NCBI GenBank assembly: GCA_013400975.1
Contig: WBMZ01009439.1
Location: 62,001 to 126,000 of the forward strand
Reading direction: 5' to 3'
Origin: Atrichornis clamosus
Lineage: Eukaryota > Chordata > Aves > Passeriformes > Menuridae
DNA length: 64,000 bases
Positions within the stretch are counted from its first letter, which is position 1. Each line of letters opens with the position of its first letter. The translations under genes were made by a program, and so were the position numbers. Shown here piece by piece: positions 51,734 to 64,000 of the stretch. Below the pieces are notes generated by a model. That model was not told the origin of the DNA and searched no databases. It saw only the letters and a list, made by a program, of their open reading frames with translations.

Positions 51734-52796
51734 GGAAATTTTGGTACTTATGCTTGTTATCGGAAAAAAACTTGGCTTGGGCATATATCCAACTAGATGC
51801 AGCCGAAAATCTTACTTAGCACACTAAGGCACCTGGTCATTAGTCAGAGATGAAATGAATAATGATTTACTGTACGAGCTAAGTTTCTTAATCTAACAGA
51901 AAGTTGTCTTTCAGGACTGCCCCTTGCTTAAATTTGTCAGTCTTCAGACCTAAGCAAGCAGAGATCCCTTTCTGTGTGCCTGAATTCTTTTCCTTTTAGA
52001 TGACAGGGAAGTTACATTTTCTAGAAAGGGGCAGCTGTAAGTACAACTTTCCTGGTAGGTGATTCACTTGGCAATTTGGGTGTTTTGGCCATTGTGACAC
52101 AAACCACATTTCACCACTTAGCAGATGATTTTGTGCTCTTCAGAAACCTGCTGCTGCACTCCAGCATCATCTGCATGGGATCAGATTCTGGCTTTTCATC
52201 TCTATTTACTGGAAAGCTGTGATGTCATTTTGTTTTCTAGGACCGATTTGTATCAGTTCTTTGTTCAGCCCCACTGTTATGAAGTGGAAAATTCCATCTG
52301 GGGGGCTGTCAGTGGTATAGAAAAATTTGTAAAAGGCTTAGTTTCCATGTGATCAGTGGGAAAGTATTTTATTATTATGGCTATGGACTTTATGAATGGA
52401 CAGAAAACAGATTTTTTCCCATTTCCTTTGTACTGAAATATTTTCTGCTTGTATTTCAACTCCTGTTCCAGACACAAAGCTTCTTGTACTTCCTATAGCA
52501 GTACCTACAATTTTTGGAGATAATTTTCGGTGATGACAGGTATATGTAAACATCTGTGGAGGCTTGGAATCTCAGTTACTGTGTATTTTGCTTCCACAGT
52601 TTGCCTTTTTCATTAGTAAAACCAATAGACCTGTCATGGATCAAAGTTCTCCAGACTGTTTACTAGAATAGATTTAGAAACCAATGCAGTAAACCTTGAT
52701 TTTTTTACTTTGCTATGCAAATTGATCATGCATTTCAGCTTAGAAATTGTCTTTGCTCTTGAAGGCTGAAGGAACTGGTTATAAAGCAAAACCATA

Positions 52797-52838
52797 AGAG
52801 CTTACTGTAATAACAAAAGAGCTTACTGTGACAACATA
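52797..52838. repeat. 21-bp tandem duplication
   Basis: AGAGCTTACTGTAATAACAA(A) is followed directly by AGAGCTTACTGTGACAACAT(A). The copies differ at three positions, so this is a slightly aged duplication. Confidence 0.8.
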
Positions 52839-55649
52839 GAGCAAACAAAGCAGGAAAACCTTGCTTCCTTTCAGAGGTTCAATGCAGATGCTGACACTTC
52901 AGTTCCCAAACAGGGGTCATAATGAATTGAACTTATCTGTTGCAAATCAGATACTGCTGATCAGATTCTCTTTTCCATGCCTACACAGCACTACTCTGTA
53001 TGTGTATCATGAGCATGTAATTTGTATCTTAGAATACTGCCTGTCTGATTGACATGACTTTGTGTATTTATACTACACAATATTTTAAGATCAACAATGC
53101 CAGAGTCAAAGATGTTTCCCCTGGAGTAGCATCACAAATTTCACTGCTCAGAACAAGTAGCATCAAGCACCTGCAGAAAACAGTACATCTTTTCTAACTA
53201 ATAAAAAGTTTGAATCTGAATGTGGATAACATTTTGACTTGAAGCCTTTTCATAGAAAAAATTTTCTTCCTGTTTAAAAAACAAGTCAGCAAAGATTTAT
53301 TATAACTACTCTCAAGAGATCTCATACTTCTCTAACTCACCTCTTTAAAGAGATAGTCACAGGAATAATAGTGGTATTCTGCACAGGAGGTTTGGAAAAT
53401 AATTGCCAATTTCTGAATTATTATCACACATTGGATTTGAATGTATCTTTAGATACTAACCCCTTTACTGCCACATTACTTTTTATGCCAGAGGTCACCT
53501 CTAACACTTTCAGTAAGCTAATGATTTTGTCTAAGCCTTTGAGGGGGTTTATAGTTACTTTCCAAATTCAATTTCTCATAGCAGTGTATTTACACGAAGC
53601 AGAACTTTAGTAGGAGATGAAATAGGGCACACAAAAGGAGCAGGTTATGAGAATTTTGTTGAGATGAGACTGAAGGGGATCTTTCTGAACTGAACAGAGC
53701 CATGTACCTGGCATGTGCAGTCCAAGATGCCCTGTCAGGCAGAGCTTGATAATAAAGGCAGAAAGAACCGGCTGCTCCCTGCTATGGGGCAGCGAGCAGA
53801 TGTTATCTCATTCAACGCTGTTATTTGAGCAAGGCGATTCGATGTACTGACAGGCTTGATCTCTTCCTTCCTTAGCTTTCTGCAAGGGATGCACGGGTGT
53901 TACCTGCGAGGAGAAGAGCTGCATCCTCGTGCTCTCTGGGCTATAGAAAGAGCATGGGGACACTCCTCATGCATTCTGTGAAGGCTGGCATTCTGTTCAT
54001 GTCTTGGAGCTTTTTTGGAGGAAGGTTTACAGTGTATAAGTGTTCTACACAACAGTCTCAATGCAGAGGGTAGTGGAAGTCCAAATGAAAGAAATCTTTT
54101 GTTGATTCTCCTCCTCTCTGGGCACCTTCTGCATTCAAACCTCTTTGTCATGGATAGTTCTTCTTGGATCTTTGTTGTTCTTACTTCAAACTGTGACCTT
54201 CTAGTTTTTACTTTCCTCTATCTATATGATTGCATCTTTAGACTAAAAAATTCAATCTTACTTAAAGATTGAATCTTACTTTTAAATTTTTGTGGGAGAT
54301 CTTTTATATTTGGGGACAATGGTGGTTATATCTTAGAAATTACAGCAACATAACTAAACATTGACTTGCTAGTGCACCAGAAATCTGCTTTAAATTTCAT
54401 TACTATTCTCTTTCCTTTTTTTCTTTAGCACAGTCTTTATTATTAGTCTGCTGGCTGCTCCTCTCTTTTGGAGCCTTGCCTCTTGTCATATACGACATCC
54501 AGATGTAAGTTCTGAGGGACTGCAGGCCATCCATAGGAACTCTAATTGGGATCTGCTGAGAGGAATGGCTGCTGATGGTTTGCATCTCCTTTCTCATCAT
54601 CTCAATATGAGCAGGCAATGTCTTGCTCTGCCACACAGCCAAGAGACAAGTGCAGGAGCTGGTGAGGAACGAGGAGGGACATGGAGCTGGGGCTGGTGGG
54701 CATCCCAGAATTTATTTTAAACTTTTAAAATATTTTAAAAGAACATTCAATAGGGGCTTGTGCCAGGAATTCTAGGGCATCAGCATCTCTCTTGTAAACT
54801 GGGAAATGGAAGGGCAAATGACCATTATAACCAAGGGGAGAGAGTTTGATCTTAAAACCGTTGTCAGATTTTCTTAGCTATTAATAAGATGGATTAAGAT
54901 AGTGTTGCTTAAATGGCAGTTCACTTTTTTAGAATTTATTTTCATTCTATAGGTTGTTAGCTCTTGTTCACTCTTTTTCTTTCAGTAGTGTGCCTGTGCA
55001 TGTAATACATATTTACAAACTGTATTTAGAGTTAACAGGCTTTCCTAGAGGAAATAAGGATGACATATTCACATGAAGTCACAGAATATTCACAGCCAGC
55101 CCTAAATGTGCAAAGCCCTGGGTCTGGTGCATAATTATGGTCACCTCCAACCCCGTTGCATGAAAGATACTAGGAAAGAGCATCTTGAGCAAGCCATACA
55201 ATCTGTCATGGCAACAGGATTCAGAGCTGAGATGCCAGGCAAGGTGGGGAGGGGAAAAGGCTTTCTTAAGCAGAAGCTGTGTTGCAGCCTTATGAGTATT
55301 CACTTGTCTCTTTCTGACTTACCTCCTACTCGCGCTGTGCTGCCAGCCATGAAGTTTGACTTGCAGGCAGTGTTGGCAGCTTCTCTTGCCTGAAGATTGC
55401 ACCGGTGTCTTGTCTGAACAGGCTGACTGTCTAAGACACATGCCTCCACAGAGAGTTCATCTGGAAATGAGGGCTCTGTCTTCATCCAGATTGCTCATAA
55501 GGAGTGTGAATTCTCACTAAGGGGGAGGACACTGGTCAACGTATGGGCTGCAAAAGAGAAAAGAACCTCATCTAGTCTGCCAGCTGTCCTCTAGGCATAC
55601 ATCTGTGAAAGATATCTGTGTGTTCTGCTTCCTAATAGCTAAGTGATGG

Positions 55650-55755
55650 CATTATCTTTACTGCATTTATCCTTCCAAAAGCCTTTTGGGATACTAATGT
55701 CCTACATTCCGAAGGGATGGAGAACTATAGCTCAGAGATTATTTATTAAATGCTA
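55650..55755 (-). repeat. Possible MIR/L2-like relic
   Basis: The order CCTTCCAAAAGCCTTTTGGG, ATACTAATGTCC, GATGGAGAACTATAGCTCAG resembles antisense MIR/L2 (CCTCACAACAACCCTATGAGG, GTACTATTATCC, GATGAGGAAACTGAGGCTCAG). Identity is modest, so this is a low-confidence call. Confidence 0.35.
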
Positions 55756-58053
55756 CACGAGCTACGTCTGTGCAGCAGAGTGCAATACTCTATAGAAGCT
55801 CTGATATGTCTTTGCATCCCTGAAAGTGGGCTGTTGAGCTTGAAAGTGAATTTTAGTGGTGTCTTCTGTTTGTGTCTCTTTACGACAGTGCCAATCGATG
55901 TTTCCAGGGATCATGACACTGCAAAGCTTCCCATCATGAATGTCCACAACCTCTTGAGTCCTCTGAACTGAAGAATTTTAAATTAGCAATGATATGTGCT
56001 GTTTTTGCATTTGCCAAAATAGTTCCCACTAACTAGTATGAACACTGTTTTGTGCTGTCTTTCTTGTACCAGTCTGCACCTCCCACTGGTGTACAGGAAA
56101 ACATTAGACTTCAATATATTTTGCTACATTTATCTATTCATATAGTTAAAATAAAACTTTTATCACTGTAGCTGTTGACATCTGACAGTAGTACACCCAG
56201 CATTGGCAGAAATGGTATCCAATTGAGTAAATCATGTTTTACTTTATACAGTTGGATGGAGTTTCCAAGACTCTTTGTGGCTCTTGCAGGAATTATTTTC
56301 TAGTCAGCTGTACTTGAAGTTTGGTTCTGACATTTCTTAAACAAGTGGGAATGAAATGGTTCGCCAGGAGTAATTTCTATATGCCCAGCAATGGATATGC
56401 TTACAGGATGAATAATGAAATATTACTAGGAGAGAAGGATATTTTTCACCAGGAGAATTCAGTGAGAAAAATGTTCAGTGATATGCTGAGTGATGAATAT
56501 GCTGGAAGTATTGCATATGGGCAAATATTATGACAGTGGCTTAAATCAGGAAAAATACAGCATGATGTAGCATAACCTAAGTCTTGGAATCCAGAATTAT
56601 GGATTGCTGCAAAAAAGCTGAGTCATTATTTGTGCTTCTGGCAGATTCATGTTGCCTGACTGTGTATACCTATTGCTCATGAGGCAGGTTTTGATCTGTG
56701 GGCTGGTGAGTAAAATTTACAGCATTTCTAGAAACATGAAACTAAGGAATGAATTTTTGAACAGGCATATGTTGCACATCTTACCAGAAGCAAGTATTTG
56801 CTAAGGCTACAAAACCAGTGCATCACAGATGTTTCTCAGTTTCACCTGAAAAACCTGGAAAACTGCAGAATTTTTTATGCCTGTTTACAAAAAGTGCAAA
56901 GGGAATGCGTCTTGCCAGTTGATAGGCTGTTCTAGAGTTTAAAACAGAGCTGGATCACTGCACAGTAATATCACTTTAGTTACAAAAGTCATGTTACTTT
57001 AGAGCTTATAAAATCATTTCTAGTTTTTATAATCTCTACTTTCACTTAATCCCAGGCAGTTTAAATTAAGTGAGGGTTACAACAAAGAATGATTAAGGCT
57101 ACTGGATTTCCCTCATCACTGTAGCTTTAAAACAACACTCATCTAAATTGGTACAGCATTCTCCTGGGACATAAATAACATGGTATTCAACTGTTGGCAA
57201 AAGAACTTACAAAAAAAACTTCAGCCATTGAAGGGCTTATTCTTACATCAGCAGAGGCATGCACAAAACTTATTAGAGCTAATAGATTTGCAGGCACAAT
57301 CCTGATTCCTTCCACCAAATAATGCATAAGCATGACCAGATTTCTTCATATGGAATATTGCAACTTTTCTTAAAGTCAGTTAAGAGCTGTGTTTTACATG
57401 CATGCTACATATTGCATACATACATGCAAACATTCAGGAAGAATCAGGCCCCACGTCTTCCTCCTATAGGTGCTGAATGCTCTTTGTCTGCAATGGAAAC
57501 TGAGTGTGCTCATTTTTTAGCTGAATTGAGTTAATAAGCAATGAAAGGATATATTTTTAGCTCTGTGAGCTTTGCTCATTAAATGCAGAGATGGGTACCA
57601 TGAATTGAGGTATAAAATGTTAACCTTGCAGAAAATGAATTGCCTTGGACTCTACACACACAATTTAGTACAAGATGATATTTTAGAGTGAGAATACGTA
57701 TATATCTATCTCTATATACTATATAGATACAGAGAAAAGAGTTATATCCCTGAAAGTACAATGAGAAATTCTCACACTGTTTTCTTCAAGAGAAATTTAT
57801 ATAGCTATCTTTTTTTTTTCTTCTTCTTTTTTGCTGCTTATTATTTGTACTGTAGACTTCATTAATAGGCAGTTTTCTTGCACTGGTAGGTCCTCAATAT
57901 AATAACAGATCATTTCTGCCTTCTGGAAGATAATTGTCTGTGCATCCTGCTGAATTCTCCAGGATTTACTGTAGGGAGGTTGAGTTAGTTTTTAGAGAAA
58001 CTAGCTTTATAAAAACCTAAGTCTCTGTTGAAGCAACAATTGTTTCATGATAC
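55756..58053. other. Unique non-coding DNA, no gene seen
   Basis: AT-rich with an imperfect TATA/TATC-type stretch near 57698-57730 and T-run at 57810-57820. Short unassigned frames only. Confidence 0.65.
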
Positions 58054-58626
58054 TGTTGTGGTTTAACACCAGCCAGAAACCAAGCCTGAAACAGCCGCTC
58101 ACTCACCTCCTCCCAGTGGGATGGCAGAGAGAATGGGAAGAGAAAAATTGAGAGAACTTGTGAGTCAGATAAAAGCAGTTTAATAGGTAAAGCAAAAGCC
58201 TTGCACACAATCAAAGCAAGACAAGGAATTAATTCCCCACCGCAGGTGTTCAGCCATCCCCAGGAAAGCAGTGCTCCGTCACATATAATGGTGACTTGGG
58301 AAAATGAACACCATCACTTTAAAGGTCCACTCTTTCCTCCTTCTGTCCCCAGGTTTATTTGCTGAGCATGATGCCACATGATGTGGAATATTCTGTGGTC
58401 AGTTGAATCAGATGTCCCAGCTGTGTTCCCTCCCAACTCCTTGTGCAGCCCCAGCCCCCCGGGTGGTGGGCTGAGGAGCAGAAAAGGCCTTGACTCTGTA
58501 AGCCCTGCTCAGCAGTAGCAAAAACATCCCTGTATTATCAAGACTGCTCCCAGCACAAACCCAAAACACAGCCCCATACCAGCTACTATGAAGAAAATTA
58601 ACTCTACCTCAGACAAAATCCACACA
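58054..58626 (-). mobile_element. Solo LTR of an avian endogenous retrovirus (copy 2)
   Basis: 573 bp, same family and orientation as 8818-9397. The plus-strand ends are TGTTGTGGTTTAACACC and ATCCACACA, that is TG...CA termini. The minus strand carries the poly(A) signal ATTAAA (58179-58184) and a weakened TATA-like CAAATAAAC about 170 bp further upstream in sense direction. This copy is better preserved at its ends than copy 1. The two copies differ substantially, so they come from separate old insertions or subfamilies. No internal retroviral genes adjoin it. Confidence 0.88.
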
Positions 58627-61600
58627 GCAGTAATAAAGCACCAAATCCCAAGCAACAGAAATGAGTGTTTTCTTGGAACACATGTTAATTTTGTGCCGAC
58701 TAATTATTATTCACATCCTTTTTTTTCCTATTGAAAGTAACCCAGCTATACTGTACTGAAGTATGCAATATGTGCTAGAGGAGCACGTTACTACGTGGAC
58801 TGGAATATGTAGTGTTACCTTCCTTATTACCATTGATGTGGGTAAGTAAATTACATTCCTAAGTAGCTCTAATAACTTTACACCTGAATATGTATTTCCA
58901 GCAAATTCTTTGGCATACTCTTGAATATAGAATTACTCATATATATATAAATTTCTGTGAGGATCTTAATGCTTGTAGCACCAGGAGTATGGATCACAGC
59001 CCTTCTAGAGAGTAACCATGTAAATTCTTAGTAGAATTTTTGGTCACATATAGTCTAATTCTTAATTTCATCTTCTTCTGACTCACATTTAGATTTATAA
59101 ACTGGTTGTTATATGGCATGTATTTTTTTTTTACTTTTTCAGGGAAAAGAAAATTGATTTTAAGGCTAAAAGGATCTCAAAAAATTAGTAGAGTTGAGAA
59201 AAGCAGTAGTCAAATAAGTAATGCAAGCCAATAAAAATTTAACTGGCACAGAAAATCAATCAGAACTGTTTTATCCAACCGAGCACAGATTATGTGAGTC
59301 TCAATAGATACAAAAGAATTTAGGAAACAGTTAAAGTTGAGAACATCAAATGTATGAAATACCCCACCGGGCACTAGGCTTAAGCCAAAAACACTTGGAT
59401 CATCCAAGGGAGTGATAGATAGTGTGACAAAGCAGCACTAAAATAATGGGCCCCAGTAGATTGTGGTCACCTTGAATATTGCCCTGAAATTCTCCATTTT
59501 GTGGAGGTTGTGTTTTATATGAGGATATGATGATTTCTTTAAGCAGATATGGTGATCTTTTTTCTTTTCAGAGGACAAATATGAAGGTGTGTAATTGTCC
59601 AGACCCCATAAAAATGACAATTTTCACAAGCAGTTAAAACACCATCCAAACCTACAGTCTGAGCATAAACCATAAAGTGTCTAATGTGGGATCACTAAGC
59701 ATGCACTTTTATAAGCAATTAAGTAGTATCTTAGGATGAAAAGTTTTCTAAAAACACCTTCATTTCCTCATAGTAGAAAGAGTCCTCTCAATTACCTTGT
59801 CTCAAATTTAGAAAATAGCTACTTCAAAGTGTGTTCTCTGCAGCTCCTGCAGGTGAAACATTCACAGTTGTTTTAATTTGTCCTGTATGTGTGCCCAGCT
59901 GAGACAAACTCATAACTGATGAGCACCTTAATAAGTAACAGCTCCTTCCAATTTAAGAGTTAAGCAGACACTATAAGTAGCACCCTAAGAGAGTGCTATC
60001 AGAAGCTTTTGGTAGCCAGGGGTTTCTTCATTGAAGAAATGGTGGGATTGGTACTAAAATGCATCTTGCTCTTGGAAGGACCCTGAACACCTGAAAGGTG
60101 ATTTGAATGTTTGGTGGGAGGAACTTTAGTCCATGTGCAGGCACAGTTAATCACAAAGAGTTTCTGTTCTGAGGTGGATTCTGCAGGCTGTGTTCTCGCA
60201 TTTCTTCTTTTCCTACTTACTAGCTTTACCTGTATCTATAGTGGGTGAGAGGCAGCCAGTCAGAAGCAGCTTGGAAACCTCTTAATAGGACAGCTACATT
60301 TGTTTTGCTAAGGATTATTTCCTAGTTATTTTTTATTCTTGATGCCTAGTATAATAGCATTAAGACACTACTCAGATATTTCTGAATGCGGGCCATTTGA
60401 ATCTGCATCGGGAAAGCAGACATCATTTCAGCTGAGAACTGCATTCTCAGAAATGTCTTTTGCTGGGATCACACGTAATTTGTGAGTTATTCAACTAATC
60501 AAAATAGTTTTTCTAAGACTGTAGCTGTTTGCGTCCAACAAGAGTAATTTGTTCTTCTCTAGCTGATTGTGCTCTCTCTCATTCATCTATCCTACATTAT
60601 AGACCTGCTTCTGAAGAACGCAGAGTACCTGTGGTTTGATTGAAAGTTATTGCATCTCTCAGGAGTAAATTTAATTTGAGTGATACCCCATATAATCCAG
60701 TGTGATATGATGCATTAGAAAATAAAACACAGACAGAGTATCTATACTTTTTTCAATATTATTTGAGGAAAAGGAATCTTAGCAGAGAAAGCCATAGAAA
60801 TAAACTGGGTTTTATTCTTTAATTAATACAGAAGTTCATTGAATCTTAGGGAAAAAGAAGAAAAAATAAGGCACTGATCATAAACAACCCTCTGGCAGCT
60901 GTTAACAGCTGGGATTGGTGGTTTGGTACCAACATTATTTCAGGTAAATGAGAAAGCAGAATTGTAAACAAAGGAAAATGGTCAATTCCCCAAGTGAAAC
61001 TTGGGCTGATCCCTAGTATTTAGACCTTAACAAATCCTCATTAATCCATTGTTTCTTTTTTTCTTTTATACTGACTAAGAAAAAATACTAATACAACATT
61101 TCTGTTGTTTCTAAGTTTTCTGTTATTTTTGAGACCTTGCTTGCTAACAGATATATTTCTTTTCAAAGAGCTCACGCAGTTTTTTACTTGGATCATGACA
61201 TAGAAAAGAATCCCTGCATTTCTAAAACTATTAACAAATACTTTAAATGATGAAAACCTACTGAAGCCAGCAAGAAACTAAATCCAGCATTTAGATAGCA
61301 GCAGCTGTAATCTTGATTTTTTTCTGATTTGGATTCAGTCGAAGAGTGTTTGTTATGGTAATTATGTCTTTAAAGAAAAACTTAACGTTTGCCCGTTTCT
61401 GACATACATGTCCATAAAGTTAATTACCTAATGATCCTAATGTCCCTCCCTGTATACTCCAATCAAATCTACTCTTAGACTCAAATTTATATCAGAACAT
61501 TTTTGATAACATACTGTTTTTTGGCCACAGCCTGTAGGGGAAAAAAACCAGGTCAAATTAGCTATGAAAAGAATATTATTTAAAGATAAGTGTAAAGATG

Positions 61601-63779
61601 TGCAGAAAGACTTACAATGATGTACATAATTTTGGGGATTTATGACTCAATTCAGTCAAGTTGTAACACTGACAGAAATTACTTTGTTCTCAATGTGATC
61701 TTAGTCCATGAGTCACTTTTTAGTTTATGTCTAGACTGGTAGAGAGTTATTATTTTTATGTGATTTCTATTGTAAAGCTCTTGTACATATGTTTACTGCA
61801 AAATCTGACCCTTCCTTGTAAGACGATGTGTTTTAAAAGGTTCAAAGCTAGGTTTATGATTTTTATTTCAGGATCACATTTTCAAAGAAGCTCAAAAATC
61901 AACACTACAGAATTTGTGTGGTAATTAGTCTTTAGTTTAGCACACTTAGGTCATTGGTATCCCCGTCTAACTGTACTGAGGACCAACAGTAATAAGATCT
62001 CTTAGGTGAGCTGTACCATTTGCAATGATGTATTCTGCCACCTACTGAAAGAGCCAAATTTAATATTTCATTTACAGTTAGTAATATGTAGTAACTGTAA
62101 AACTTTGGATGAGATGTTGCTGAAAATAACTTTTGTTTTGTAACCATTTTCATTTTGTTAGGCTAGTTTGAGCACCTGAATGATACATTTGGACACCTGA
62201 ATTTGCTCAGATCTTTTTGTTCAGATGAGGTCAGCACTGACCTGTTTCCCTCATGGAAGAAGTGTCAGGCTGGTGAGGTGTTGGAGCAAGGGAAACTGAG
62301 ACAGAGCCATTTCCAAGCTGTCTCTGCTTGATGATCTTCTGTGGAACTATATGGAAATCTATGACCTGTGTTCAGTGCTATAAAAGCTGCATTTCTGAAG
62401 CCTCAAGTTTTGCTTCCTTCCCAGAACCCTGTTCTGTCATCAGACTGCATTTATTATGACTGCTCTCCTTTAGTGGCCCTCACCTTGCCCTGGGTGAGTT
62501 GTGTGACTGCTGGTGATCACTGGTGAACAGGAGTTTTATGGATGTCTTTAGGTTTGTGGAGCCCATTTGTATATTACATTGAAATACTGAAAATATCCCC
62601 CCTCAGGATGGGACACATTGATGTTGAAAGTAAGGATGCTAAAGTTCTCTCTGCAGACCAATAGAGGAACAAAACTTTTCCAAAATGCAGTGTGCTATTT
62701 TCTCGGTAAATATTCATGACCTACCTGTTGTCATCTCTCATAATCCACTTTCTGAGAACGTCATACAAGGTTCTCAATGCTGTACAAGTGGGGAAATGCA
62801 AACAGAAAGCTGAGGACAGCTCCTGAGCTGGTGAACGTGAACCCAAGGAGTTGGCACAAATGGGTCAGTTTTTGCCTGCCTACAGAAGGATTTGCAGGAA
62901 TGATGATTGCTGGAGAGTTGCTATTTAAAACTACTAGCAGCAAAAATGTAGGAATGGCTCTCAATTTCATCTGTGAGCTGTAAACTGTAATGCCACTCAT
63001 TAGCTACCTTCTGTGATGATGAAGTGACTTGAATAGAAGTGCTGAGACACAGCAGATCAAAGAGAGACTGCATAGAAAATGCTCAGCTTCATCAAGTTAT
63101 CTCAAATATAAGTTAAAAACTCATCAGGAAAGCTTAAAAGTTTTTAAAAAGATAAATTAATTCAATAAATAAAATAAATAAATTTAATCATCAAAAAAGA
63201 TAACTGAGAAGATCAACAGGAGAGAAAAGTGTCAAACATTGAAAATCTACACTTTCTGCACAATCTGCGTTCTTGGTGCCATCTGGATTATTGCTATGAG
63301 GCATGGAAAAATTTTGAATTAAGCTTTTTATTCTAGAAACTGTAGAGTCTTCAAGTTCTACCCAAATTCTTCTTGAAGTTATTGGATGAGTTGGAGAGAA
63401 ACCCAGAGATCTAATAAAGAGAAGTGTGGCTTTTAAGAGAGGGTTAAAGAAAAAAAAACATGTGGAAGGTCATTAGAATTAATGTCAAGAAATTTACTAT
63501 TGCATTCCTTTTTTTCTTTTCCCACATTTTCCCTTATTTTTGTAGGCGGGCTTAGTTATCCAACTGTTTCGCAGTTCAGTATGGGATGTTTGCTTTTGCA
63601 TTGACTAGAAATGTCCCTGAGAGTTACCATTTGAGCTCTAATCTATTTAGCAACTGCATATGGCCTTTTAATATGGAGGCTTTGGTCACAGCTCTGAGGT
63701 TCAGTTTGTTTCTGGATCTCTCTTTAGCAGTGTCTGTGCAATTGTATCACTGTTAAATATTGAGTTAAATATTCAGGAG
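58627..63779. other. Unique non-coding DNA, no gene seen
   Basis: AT-rich, only short unassigned frames. A 13-of-14 CTCF-like match lies at 62035-62048 (minus). An AAAT/AAATA-rich tract occurs at 63155-63190. No dispersed repeat was recognised. Confidence 0.6.
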
Positions 63780-64000
63780 TGTCTTAGTTTGAAAGGGAGA
63801 TATCTGCCAAGGAAGGCAGGAACCCTCCTGGCATGGAAGAAATTACTCCTTCCCTCAAATTACTGTAGTTTTGAAAATTAGGAGGATTTTGAGCACAAAT
63901 GTGGGAAAAGGGCAACAGTTCTGTACTAAAATGTGTCTATATATATATATACATACATATATAAAACACAGCAGAACAAGCAACAACAATAATAGCAAAT
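63780..64000 (-). mobile_element. Avian ERV LTR, partial, running off the window
   Basis: Begins TGTCTTAGTTTGAAAGG and continues TCTGCCAAGGAAGGCAGGA, CTCCTTCCCTCAAATTA, TTTTGAAAATTAGG and AACAGTTCT. This matches the end of a bird LTR recalled as TGTCTTGGTTTGAAAG with TCTGCCAAGGAAGGCAGGAG. Poly(A)-type signals in that family lie on the opposite strand, so sense is probably minus and this is its 3' part. A (TA)n tract (63938-63964) sits where the family is usually A-rich. The rest, and any internal retroviral sequence, would lie beyond 64000. Confidence 0.7.

Larger units (their letters stand above)
51096..55649. other. Unique non-coding DNA, no gene seen
   Basis: Includes a perfect short hairpin (51711-51733), a 21-bp tandem duplication (52797-52838) and a small hairpin (54251-54273). 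A minus-strand 79-codon frame at 54403-54642 follows an acceptor-like pyrimidine tract and AG, but is not recognised. No other features. Confidence 0.6.

Noticed and set aside
1..64000. Bacterial or phage features (operons, CRISPR array, attachment sites)
   Set aside because: No regularly spaced direct repeats, no dense long frames, and abundant vertebrate CR1 and LTR elements rule out a prokaryotic origin.

Overview
The window looks like a gene-poor, AT-rich piece of a bird nuclear genome. The bird call rests on the repeats. There are 3' ends of CR1 LINEs ending in ATTCTATGATTCT-type termini, older amniote-type CR1 relics, and three families of endogenous-retrovirus long terminal repeat (LTR) that I know from bird genomes. 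Their presence together favours a neoavian bird over a galliform, but that is inference from remembered consensus sequences. Nothing bacterial, organellar or exogenous-viral is visible. No protein-coding exon could be assigned. The open frames are short, overlap on both strands and match nothing I recognise, except frames inside CR1. The longest ATG-started frame has 187 codons (7935-8498, minus).

Layout. 1-8817 is unique non-coding DNA with a striking near-palindromic hairpin (3493-3580). 8818-12293 holds a solo LTR (minus), an (AAT)n microsatellite, a full-consensus CTCF-type motif (10926-10939) and a decayed CR1 3' end (plus). 12294-22929 is featureless. 22930-25640 holds an ancient amniote repeat tail, a CR1 3' end (minus) and a weak older CR1 remnant (plus). 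30025-32475 holds a MIR/L2-like relic and an old CR1 (minus). 34318-34895 has a CpG-rich block followed by a MIR-like SINE relic.

34896-44642 contains a short CR1 tail and a second, intense CpG cluster (about 43385-43535) in a block that looks like a regulatory element. 44643-45751 is a complete 1.1-kb ERVL-type solo LTR with an internal array of about 43-bp units. 50780-51095 is another old CR1. 58054-58626 is a second copy of the LTR family found at 8818. The window ends inside a third LTR type (63780-64000).

Interpretation. The window is best read as part of a gene desert or a very large intron. Its potentially functional content is two CpG-rich blocks, a CTCF-type site and one structured hairpin. 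I see no gene system, operon, CRISPR array or new enzyme system. The findings below are what merits a second look; conservation could not be tested here.
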